From Candidatus Berkelbacteria bacterium (GTDB taxonomy: Bacteria; Patescibacteriota; UBA1384; VFKW01), in assembly GCA_009885355.1 (NCBI GenBank), contig VFKW01000098.1, forward strand, positions 1-8,944: a stretch of 8,944 bases of DNA, given 5' to 3'. Each line of letters starts with the position of its first letter. Positions within the stretch are counted from its first letter, which is position 1. A model generated the notes under the pieces. That model ran no database searches and had not been told where the DNA came from. It saw nothing but the letters and a program-made list of their open reading frames with translations. Positions 1-5,877 of the stretch are shown here, in pieces. A program made the position numbers and the translations under genes.

Positions 1-134
1 ACATACCGCCGGGACATTGAAATTGCCACGCAAGACCATTAAATTTAATAATAAATAAACGATAACCAACAACCATTTTCATGCTCATTATTCAATTGGA
101 ATAGACTGACACTACATTTGGAAATACGGCGGCA
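1..134. other. Degenerate 5' flank of the surface-protein gene
   Basis: All three forward frames are interrupted here: TGA at 18-20, TAA at 40-42 and several more at 46-54, TAA at 56-58 and 63-65, TAG at 102-104, TGA at 107-109. A short open frame from 2 to 58 (ending in ...KTIKFNNK, stop TAA 56-58) could be the C-terminus of an upstream gene, but it is too short to identify. From 105 to 134 the DNA is in frame with the large downstream ORF and reads TDTTFGNTAA, which suits the domain that follows. Coding sense therefore seems to continue upstream of the ATG as far as the TAG. No promoter or ribosome binding site is convincing. Either this is the decayed or frameshifted start of the big gene, or the junction of a rearrangement. 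Confidence 0.4.
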
Positions 135-3100
135 ATGTCTATAAATACCCCTTATGGATCTTCAGACTTGGATACTTCCCGAATTATCAAAACCGGCAAT
201 TCATATTTCATCGTCAAATCCAGTCGTGATGCTGATTCTACTGCTCCAACAGTAAATGGTCATTTGGAGGAAATTGCTTTTGCCTCTCAAGAGAATACAA
301 CCCAGAACTATCGTCCTTACTTAAGTGTCACTACAACTTCTACAGTAAATTCCTGCCAGTCAAATACAAATGGTACCACTGGCAACTGGTCTGATGCTTC
401 ATCTTGGACTTCCTGCGGAGATACAACCCCACAATCCGGAGATTCAGTCACCATATTGGACAGCCACACCATTACAATGACAGCCGATGTCACCCGAACA
501 ACAGGTTTAACTACTATCAATAGCGGCGGCATCCTAAATGTGGGCGCACATAATTTTATTACTACCACTCTTGCTAATTCCGGCAGAATCACCACCTCAG
601 GCAGCGGCTCCAACCTGCAAATATCCACCAGCAGTATTGGTAATATTACCTTCACCAGCAACGCCGAAAATATTCCTGCCAAAACTTACAACTCCCTAAT
701 CCTTCAAAATGGTGGAACCTCAACAGGTGATACTACAATAAGTTTTCTTCAAGGTTCGCTTAACGCACGATCATACAATTTACGCATAACAGCTTCAAAC
801 TATGGCACGATTACGACAAGTGGTAATGGCAGTAATCTTACTTTTAATTATGATGCCGGAAATGTCACCTTCACTGGTGTCGCCAGCTCACTTCCTGCCG
901 AAACCTACGATACACTTACCTTAAATGCAGGCGGTACATTAATGGGATATACCTACGTAACAACATTAAATATCACAGCAGGAACATTAGTAGCTGGTAA
1001 CTATATCGGCGGCACCACTTTAAATAACTCAGGCCTCATCACCACTTCTGGTACTGGTTCAAACATCGCCTTTTCCAGCTCAAACTATGGCAATGTCACC
1101 TTTACCAATACTGCCAGCGACTTCTGGGCCAAAACCTACAACACTCTTACTTTGCAAAACGGCGGGACTCTATCGGGGGATAGTACAACTACTGTTACAA
1201 CATTTTCTAATACTGGTACGTTTCAAATAGGCGGTTCTGGTGAAACTCGTTTTAAAGTTACAGGAAACGCTATTAATAATGGTTCTATTACTTTTCCGGA
1301 GGGAAATTCTGGTGACATGGATGTAGATGGTAACTTAACTGCCGGCACCATAGGTAGTGGCAGTGTTGTAAATGTTGGTGGTAATTTAAGCGGTGTAACT
1401 TCAATTGGTTCATATCTTCGTTTTGATGGTGCCGGCACTCAAACACTTGACTCTGGCGGTCATTCATTTCCTGGCATTGATCACACAGGCTCCGGTACTC
1501 TCAGATTGGTTAATAATAATTTTGATATAAATGGATACTTTGCTAATTTCGCTGGCACTTTTGACTCAAACAATCTAAATATGAATTTTGCGAGTAATTG
1601 GAATAATACTGGCTCCGCTATCTTCACCCGCGGTTCCGGCACCCTGACTTTTGACGGCACATCAACCGTAATAAACTCATCCAGCAAGGCAGCCAGTCTT
1701 GGCATAGTTACTATTTCCGGCACCATGACTCTCGGCTCAAATTTAACCGCCACAAATATCGTCAACGGTACCTTAAACATGGGCATCAATCGCACCCTTA
1801 CCCTAACCGGCACCGACATGCCTTTAGACATCGCCACCTTCCAAAAAGGCACCGGATCCACAGTCAGCTACGCCGGCAGAGGACCAACTAGCATTTCAGC
1901 CTTTCAGTATAACAACCTCACCATTTCCAACGCTGGCGTTTTTTACCTAACTGGCCATCTAGACGCAGCCAACTCAAAAAACATGACAGGCAACCTATTG
2001 ATAAACAACGAAGCACTGCTCGTTACGAACAACTACAATCTCGACTGTGTTGATTTAACTATTGCAAATCCAGGCGAATTTACAGCCGGCAGCTCAACTA
2101 TCACCATAGCGGGCAACTTCAACCTCGATGGCGGCACATTCAATGCCGGCGCATCTACCATCAATGTCGGTGGCAATTGGTCAAAATCCGGCTCATTTGT
2201 CCCTAGCACTTCCAGTGTTATCCTAAATGGCGCCGGAGATACTGCCATAGATGGCAGTACAGAATTCAACGACCTCCATCTAAAAAGCGAGGCATCTGCC
2301 AAAGGCCGCACCATATCATTTACTGCCAATTCTACCCAAACCGTCGGCCATGTCCTGGAAATACAAGGATCAAGTGGTAAAATATTAAAACTTTCACGAA
2401 GCGGCAGTGCAAATTATTGGAAATTAAACCTCCAAAAAAATGCCACCCAGACCGTCAACTATGTAAATGTCGCAAATTCAGACGCCTCATCCGGTAACAC
2501 CATCCACGCCGGCCTCACCTCGACAGGCAGCAATACCAAAAACTGGCTTTTCACCGAAAACCCAGTCGTCAGTATAAACAAATCGTCTTACACATTCGGA
2601 CAGTGGACCACCGATACTCAACCAATCATCGCCTTTACCCTGGAAGATTCAGACACGCAGACAGCTATCGGCAAAAACCAAAAATTAAAATACCAGATCC
2701 AGATTGCCTCAGACAAAAACTTTACAAACCTCGTCACAGATTATTCATCTTCCTTTGCCACCCCCTCCACTCATACCAAATTTGTTGTCGGCCAGATACT
2801 CGACCAAAACAACGAACAAGGCACCTATGCAATCGGCTCTGCAGGTCAACAGCTCTACGACGGCCTGTATTATTGGCGCATCAAATCCCTAGACTCAAAT
2901 GGCGGCGATAGCGGCTGGCAACCAGTCGGTGAGCTGGATTCTTCCGTTATAAAAATTGGCAACTCAGATATTGCCGGCTTATTTAATCCAAGAACCTCCA
3001 CCATTTCCTCAGACAAAAAAGATGTCAAAAACGATGGCACAGACTTTGCCACCATCACTGTCGTTATCAAAGACTCCAAAGGCAACCCGATCAAAAACAA

Positions 3101-4394
3101 AGACATCAACCTGACTTCCAGCCGCCAAAAAGACAAGATCGAGTCGATCGGCAACCCAAGCACCACCAATAAATATTACTCTTTGTCCGATGAATCCGGC
3201 AAAGCCATATTCAAGATCAGTTCCTACGATGCTGGCGAATCAACTCTCAAAGCCACAAATATGACCGACGATCTATCTCTTGATGCTAAGATAATAGTCG
3301 ACTTCAACAGCTCATTATCCGCTGCAGGGGATGCAATTTCCTCAACCATCGCCAATATGGTCACTAGTGAAACGACCAAGCAAGTGGCCAAAAAGGTTCT
3401 AAAACCAGTTTCCCAAGCCGCCGCAGCGGCCGGAGGATTGGCGATCTTGGTTCAAGGTGTGGCAGCTCTGCCATCGGTCTTCCAATTCATTGCCTATCTT
3501 TTCGCTATGATGGGGGAGGCACTGGGTGTTAAAAGAAGACCAAAGAACTGGGGAATGGTATTTGACTCATTTACCGGTAAACCAATGGATTTAGCTGTTG
3601 TCAGACTTTTTGATGCCGATACCAAAGCCCTTATTGCCACTCGCGTGTCTGACTTAGCCGGCAGATTTGGTTTCTCAGTTGATCCAGGCGCTTATGTCGT
3701 TTCAGTCACCAAACCAGGCTATCTCTTCCCAGTATCCAAAAACAGTCTTTCCACTATCGCCAGAGGTCAGTCATATTATGTCGGAGCTACATTAACCATC
3801 AAAGAAAAAATGGACAATCTATCCCTGACTATCCCAATTGAGCCGATTAAAACCAAGATGAATTTCTATTCCAAAGCTCGCATCTTAGCCAGAGATATTT
3901 CCGGCTGGATCAGCAAATCCTCGATCTACATTCTCGTTCCTATCCTAGTCATCGGTACAGTTGTGTATGGTCTAATGGCCTATGTCACATCGGATACCAA
4001 ATACTATGTCACCATGGATATTTACATTGTCATGTCCGGCTTCTACATCTTGCAAAAAGTACGATCCAACCGACAGCACGGCACTGTCTTTGGTCAAAGT
4101 CAAAAAGACAAAAAGAAACTTGAAAGACTACCAAACTCGATCATTTATCTCTTTGACGCCGAGTTCGAAACCCTCAGAAGTGAAGTCCAAACCGACAAAA
4201 ACGGTCAATACACTCTATATGTACCAAAAGGCAAATATTACCTGACCGCCAAAGCCGACGGCTACAAAATGAATCAAGATCTAGATGTAATCAAAAAAGG
4301 CCAGACTCACACCGGCAAATACTACCGCGGCGGCATCATCGAGCTCAAACAAAATGGATTTATTAATGTTGAGATAAAGATGAAAAAAGGCTAG
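135..4394 (+). CDS. Giant repeat-rich cell-surface protein with C-terminal membrane module, probably 5'-incomplete
   Basis: This 1419-residue protein is very rich in Ser, Thr, Asn and Gly. Order by residue: 1-68, tail of a DNRLRE-like domain (SSRDADSTAPT, then RPYLSVTTT); about 80-140, G8-like segment (GNWSDASSW, P-x-SGD, HTITMTADV) with cysteines 74 and 94 that could pair; 150-373, three tandem repeats; about 374-805, beta-helix-like strands; 807-941, fibronectin-III-like (YYWRIKSLD); about 950-1057, Big_1/invasin-like Ig domain; 1095-1128, hydrophobic membrane segment(s); 1137-1222, carboxypeptidase-regulatory-like domain; 1263-1284 and 1291-1307, two more helices; 1315-1380, second regulatory-like domain. 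It is probably a surface adhesin or stalk anchored by its C-terminus. There is no signal peptide, no Shine-Dalgarno at 135 and no alternative start between 105 and 134, so the 5' end is probably broken. The exact function is unknown; the domain calls are by eye. Confidence 0.8.
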   Translation: MSINTPYGSSDLDTSRIIKTGNSYFIVKSSRDADSTAPTVNGHLEEIAFASQENTTQNYRPYLSVTTTSTVNSCQSNTNGTTGNWSDASSWTSCGDTTPQSGDSVTILDSHTITMTADVTRTTGLTTINSGGILNVGAHNFITTTLANSGRITTSGSGSNLQISTSSIGNITFTSNAENIPAKTYNSLILQNGGTSTGDTTISFLQGSLNARSYNLRITASNYGTITTSGNGSNLTFNYDAGNVTFTGVASSLPAETYDTLTLNAGGTLMGYTYVTTLNITAGTLVAGNYIGGTTLNNSGLITTSGTGSNIAFSSSNYGNVTFTNTASDFWAKTYNTLTLQNGGTLSGDSTTTVTTFSNTGTFQIGGSGETRFKVTGNAINNGSITFPEGNSGDMDVDGNLTAGTIGSGSVVNVGGNLSGVTSIGSYLRFDGAGTQTLDSGGHSFPGIDHTGSGTLRLVNNNFDINGYFANFAGTFDSNNLNMNFASNWNNTGSAIFTRGSGTLTFDGTSTVINSSSKAASLGIVTISGTMTLGSNLTATNIVNGTLNMGINRTLTLTGTDMPLDIATFQKGTGSTVSYAGRGPTSISAFQYNNLTISNAGVFYLTGHLDAANSKNMTGNLLINNEALLVTNNYNLDCVDLTIANPGEFTAGSSTITIAGNFNLDGGTFNAGASTINVGGNWSKSGSFVPSTSSVILNGAGDTAIDGSTEFNDLHLKSEASAKGRTISFTANSTQTVGHVLEIQGSSGKILKLSRSGSANYWKLNLQKNATQTVNYVNVANSDASSGNTIHAGLTSTGSNTKNWLFTENPVVSINKSSYTFGQWTTDTQPIIAFTLEDSDTQTAIGKNQKLKYQIQIASDKNFTNLVTDYSSSFATPSTHTKFVVGQILDQNNEQGTYAIGSAGQQLYDGLYYWRIKSLDSNGGDSGWQPVGELDSSVIKIGNSDIAGLFNPRTSTISSDKKDVKNDGTDFATITVVIKDSKGNPIKNKDINLTSSRQKDKIESIGNPSTTNKYYSLSDESGKAIFKISSYDAGESTLKATNMTDDLSLDAKIIVDFNSSLSAAGDAISSTIANMVTSETTKQVAKKVLKPVSQAAAAAGGLAILVQGVAALPSVFQFIAYLFAMMGEALGVKRRPKNWGMVFDSFTGKPMDLAVVRLFDADTKALIATRVSDLAGRFGFSVDPGAYVVSVTKPGYLFPVSKNSLSTIARGQSYYVGATLTIKEKMDNLSLTIPIEPIKTKMNFYSKARILARDISGWISKSSIYILVPILVIGTVVYGLMAYVTSDTKYYVTMDIYIVMSGFYILQKVRSNRQHGTVFGQSQKDKKKLERLPNSIIYLFDAEFETLRSEVQTDKNGQYTLYVPKGKYYLTAKADGYKMNQDLDVIKKGQTHTGKYYRGGIIELKQNGFINVEIKMKKG
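582..1253 (+). repeat. Three tandem ~75-residue beta repeats inside the surface protein
   Basis: Units begin at residues 150, 224 and 300 (nt 582, 804, 1032) with GRITTSGSGSN, GTITTSGNGSN and GLITTSGTGSN. Each continues with a GN-[IV]-TFT strand, a P/W-AKTY or PAETY motif, L-x-LQNGGT or LNAGGT, and a TGD or SGD turn. The period is 74-76 residues (222-228 bp). The protein pattern is conserved while the codons have drifted (for example atcaccacctca against attacgacaagt), so the duplication is old and kept by selection on the protein rather than recent slippage. The third unit grades into the following region near residue 373. Confidence 0.8.
2094..2234 (+). repeat. Short beta-strand repeats (STITIAGN / STINVGGN / SSVILNGAG)
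   Basis: Residues 654-700 hold consecutive short strand-turn units: AGSSTITIAGNFNLDGGTF, AGASTINVGGNWSKSGSF, then PSTSSVILNGAG. Each is about 19-22 residues with an S-T-[IV] strand and a GGN or GN turn. This is the type of right-handed beta-helix or filamentous stacking seen in large bacterial surface proteins. Related but looser copies occur earlier, at residues 408-420 and 500-515. Confidence 0.6.
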
Positions 4395-4424
4395 GAATCG
4401 TCTTCCTCTCAATTGTCATTCCAG

Positions 4425-4452
4425 CGCCACCAAAGGGGCCCCTTTGGTGGCG
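4425..4452. terminator. Perfect 28-bp GC-rich palindrome behind the surface-protein gene
   Basis: CGCCACCAAAGGGG (4425-4438) is followed directly by its exact reverse complement CCCCTTTGGTGGCG (4439-4452). As RNA it would fold into a very stable stem of about 12 bp with a GGCC tip, 30 nt after the TAG stop. Neither strand has a T-run next to it, so it is not a canonical intrinsic terminator. It may still stop polymerase or protect the 3' end, or it may be an interspersed palindromic element. Confidence 0.5.
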
Positions 4453-4461
4453 GGCATTCCC

Positions 4462-4491
4462 CATTATTCTTTATTCCTTATTCATTATTCC
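4462..4491. repeat. Heptamer array, copy 1 of a 30-bp dispersed repeat
   Basis: This is four heptamers, CATTATT, CTTTATT, CCTTATT, CATTATT, followed by CC. The same 30 bp recurs at 8747-8776 on the same strand with one difference (T or C at the ninth base). The period of seven resembles the short tandemly repeated heptamers known from cyanobacteria. Confidence 0.75.
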
Positions 4492-4504
4492 GGTCGCCCC
4501 AGCC

Positions 4505-4539
4505 CCTAACTCCCAACTCCCATCTACTATCTACTAAAC
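4505..4539. repeat. Second degenerate heptamer array
   Basis: Five consecutive heptamers can be read: CCTAACT, CCCAACT, CCCATCT, ACTATCT, ACTAAAC. Neighbouring units differ at one to three bases. The array ends five bases before the -35 box of the infA promoter. It differs in sequence from the array at 4462 but has the same period. Confidence 0.6.
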
Positions 4540-4543
4540 ACGC

Positions 4544-4572
4544 TTGACATCACTTAAAATATTTGGTATTAT
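4544..4572 (+). promoter_or_regulatory. Sigma70-type promoter of the infA ribosomal operon
   Basis: A consensus -35 box TTGACA (4544-4549), an AT-rich spacer of exactly 17 bp and a -10 box TATTAT (4567-4572) predict transcription starting near A4579. It is the only strong promoter seen before infA. It shows that the operon is transcribed on its own and not by read-through from the surface-protein gene. Confidence 0.85.
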
Positions 4573-4578
4573 ATTAAC

Positions 4579-4712
4579 AGGTTGTTCGGAAGAGTTGTGG
4601 ATATTTAAATAAGAACGCAAGTTCTCTATACCATGACTTCCGTCAGTATCTATTGACGGTTTATTTATTAATTTGCATCGAATTGCAGGCAACCACACCC
4701 TAATATAAAATT
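4579..4712 (+). promoter_or_regulatory. Structured ~134-nt mRNA leader with attenuator-like hairpin
   Basis: Two hairpins are visible. AGAAC (4612-4616) pairs with GTTCT (4621-4625) around a GCAA loop, a GNRA-type tetraloop. CCGTCA (4640-4645) pairs with TGACGG (4654-4659) and is followed by a T-rich run (TTTATTTATTAATTT, 4660-4674), which resembles a weak intrinsic terminator or attenuator. GGTTG at 4580-4584 could pair at long range with CAACC at 4690-4694 near the infA start. Known alpha operons are often autoregulated by S4 binding to a leader, and this leader could serve such a role. I do not recognise it as a known leader family, so the regulatory role is inferred. Confidence 0.5.
4633..4656 (+). 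CDS. Possible 7-codon leader ORF in the infA leader
   Basis: ATG at 4633 opens MTSVSIY and closes with TGA at 4654-4656. The ORF covers the left arm and loop of the hairpin at 4640-4659, and its stop codon lies in the right arm, so a ribosome translating it would open the hairpin. No Shine-Dalgarno precedes it and such short ORFs arise by chance. It is listed only because of this arrangement. Confidence 0.2.
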   Translation: MTSVSIY

Positions 4713-4952
4713 ATGTCAAAAGATGTTGTAGAATTAGAAGGTTTCATTGAGGAGGCGTTGCCTAACGCACAATTTCGAGTGCAAGTTGGCAAAGCTGATA
4801 AACCAATGCTAATTTTAGCTCATATTTCCGGCAAAATCAGGATGCACTACATCAAGATTTTACCTGGAGATAGGGTATTAGTTGAGCTATCGCCTTATGA
4901 TCTAACCCGCGGCCGTATTACCCGCCGCTTACAAAAAGAGGAGACAGTATGA
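4713..4952 (+). CDS. infA: Translation initiation factor IF-1
   Basis: IF-1 is a single OB-fold (S1-type) protein that binds the 30S A site with IF-2 and IF-3 during initiation. Family hallmarks are EGFIEEALPNAQFRV (9-23), AHISGKIRMHYIKILPGD (36-53) and VELSPYDLTRGRIT (57-70). At 79 residues it is slightly longer than the usual ~72: there is a small insertion in the loop after strand 2 (VGKADKPM, 25-32) and a short tail, LQKEETV. It is first in the operon and overlaps rpmJ by four bases (ATGA). No Shine-Dalgarno precedes the ATG. The upstream bases are TAATATAAAATT, unlike almost all downstream genes, so initiation here may rely on low structure. The start is fixed by homology. Confidence 0.97.
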   Translation: MSKDVVELEGFIEEALPNAQFRVQVGKADKPMLILAHISGKIRMHYIKILPGDRVLVELSPYDLTRGRITRRLQKEETV

Positions 4953-5065
4953 AAGTAAGACCATCAGTTAAGAAAATGTGTAAAGATTGCCAAATCGTTC
5001 GACGTAATGGCGTAGTTTACGTAATTTGCAAAAAAAGCCCTAAGCATAAGCAAAGACAAGGATAA
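4949..5065 (+). CDS. rpmJ: 50S ribosomal protein L36
   Basis: This 38-residue protein begins MKVRPSVKKMC and ends in KHKQRQG, the full family length. It is the zinc-binding type: Cys11, Cys14, Cys27 and His33 keep the C-x2-C-x12-C-x5-H pattern. L36 is a late-assembling large-subunit protein that bridges 23S rRNA helices near the base of the stalk. Its ATG overlaps the infA stop (ATGA) and GAGGAG lies just upstream (4938-4943), so translation is probably coupled to infA. Keeping the cysteine form suggests no zinc-saving replacement at this locus. Confidence 0.96.
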   Translation: MKVRPSVKKMCKDCQIVRRNGVVYVICKKSPKHKQRQG

Positions 5066-5073
5066 GGAGTAAT

Positions 5074-5460
5074 ATGGCACGTGTCGCAGGTGTAAATATC
5101 CCAGATAACAAACGAATCGAAACATCCCTTACCTATGTATATGGGATTGGTCCTGTTAGCTCTAAAAAAATCTTGGAGCAAGCTAACATCAAAGTTAACC
5201 CTCGTACAAAAGATTTATCTCAAACAGAGATCGATCGTATCCGTGAAATCATCGACCGCAACTTCAAAGTTGAAGGTGAAGCAAAAATGGCCGTTTCTCA
5301 AAACATCAAACGTCTTAAAGAAATCGGCGCCTATCGTGGCATCCGCCACATCAAAGGCCTGCCAGCCCACGGTCAAAGAACCAAAACAAATTCAAGAACC
5401 AAAAGAGGCAAACGTGTTTCAGTCGGTTCAGGCCGCCGAAAAGCAGCCGGTAAGACCTAA
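5074..5460 (+). CDS. rpsM: 30S ribosomal protein S13
   Basis: The 128-residue protein starts MARVAGVNIPDNKRIETSLT with the YGIG motif (23-26), which are family hallmarks, followed by the helical RNA-binding body. The conserved C-terminal segment YRGIRHIKGLPAHGQRTKTN (88-107) leads to a basic tail, RGKRVSVGSGRRKAAGKT. S13 sits in the head of the 30S subunit, contacts 16S rRNA and the P-site tRNA through its tail, and forms intersubunit bridges. AAGGAG (5064-5069) lies four bases before the ATG and overlaps the end of rpmJ. It is the first gene of the classical alpha block. Nothing is unusual in length or motifs. Confidence 0.97.
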   Translation: MARVAGVNIPDNKRIETSLTYVYGIGPVSSKKILEQANIKVNPRTKDLSQTEIDRIREIIDRNFKVEGEAKMAVSQNIKRLKEIGAYRGIRHIKGLPAHGQRTKTNSRTKRGKRVSVGSGRRKAAGKT

Positions 5461-5478
5461 TAGAACAAGGAGCAACGC

Positions 5479-5877
5479 ATGGCAACTGTAAAAGCAAAAA
5501 CCACATTAAAGAAAAAGAAAATCACCAAGGTTGTATCTCACGCTCGCGTGTACATCCAATCTTCTTTCAATAACACCATTGTGACAATCACAGATGCTAC
5601 TGGAAATGCTTTGAGCTGGTCAAGTTCTGGCCACAACGCTTTCAAAGGCGCTCGCAAAGCAACTCCATATGCTGCTCAGATCACTTTGAAAACTGCCCTT
5701 GATAAAGCCGAACCTTATGGCATCCAATTCGTCGACGTTTACGTTTCCGGTGTCGGTTCCGGCCGTGAAGCTGCTGTTCGTGGCTTCAAAGGCACAAATA
5801 TTACCGTAAATTCAATTAAAGATATTACCCCGATTCCACACAATGGATGCCGACCTAAGAAACCGAGGAGAGTCTAA
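5479..5877 (+). CDS. rpsK: 30S ribosomal protein S11
   Basis: This 132-residue protein forms part of the 30S platform near the mRNA exit. Visible hallmarks are VYIQSSFNNTIVTITDATGN (24-43), GARKATPYAAQ (57-67) and the C-terminal ITPIPHNGCRPKKPRRV (116-132), including the HNG at 121-123 whose Asn is converted to isoaspartate in some bacteria. The normally conserved G-P-G-[SP]-GRE loop reads GVGSGRE (91-97), with Val in place of Pro. A lysine-rich N-terminus (KKKK, 11-14) precedes the fold. The start has a fair ribosome binding site (AAGGAG, 5467-5472). Its TAA shares one base with the rpsD ATG (TAATG), implying coupled translation. Confidence 0.96.
   Translation: MATVKAKTTLKKKKITKVVSHARVYIQSSFNNTIVTITDATGNALSWSSSGHNAFKGARKATPYAAQITLKTALDKAEPYGIQFVDVYVSGVGSGREAAVRGFKGTNITVNSIKDITPIPHNGCRPKKPRRV

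Noticed and set aside
2603..2911. Plus-strand alternate frames within the FnIII-like part of the surface gene
   Set aside because: They are out-of-frame shadows with basic low-complexity translations, while the main frame gives a coherent domain.
317..3169. Several minus-strand open frames of 70-126 codons within the surface-protein gene
   Set aside because: They are antisense shadows of a gene rich in Thr, Ser and Gly codons. None has a credible start or motif.
4462..4539. CRISPR array or leader
   Set aside because: The units are seven bases with no spacers, no conserved longer direct repeats and no cas genes.
4673..4706. Second full promoter before infA (TTGCAT with TAATAT)
   Set aside because: The spacing would be 22 bp, too long for a sigma70 promoter. 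TTGCAG to TAATAT would be only 11 bp. Only the isolated -10-like motif is kept as a weak note.
4713..4961. Recoded UGA (code 25, UGA = Gly), as in some Patescibacteria
   Set aside because: infA ends in TGA with a TAA only two codons later, so that gene alone cannot decide. However, the Gly-rich 1419-codon frame and all other genes have no internal UGA, which would be expected if it coded for Gly.
5135..5491. Plus-strand open frame of 118 codons covering rpsM
   Set aside because: It is the +1 shadow of S13, which is unmistakable. Its translation is Lys/Ser-rich and resembles no family.
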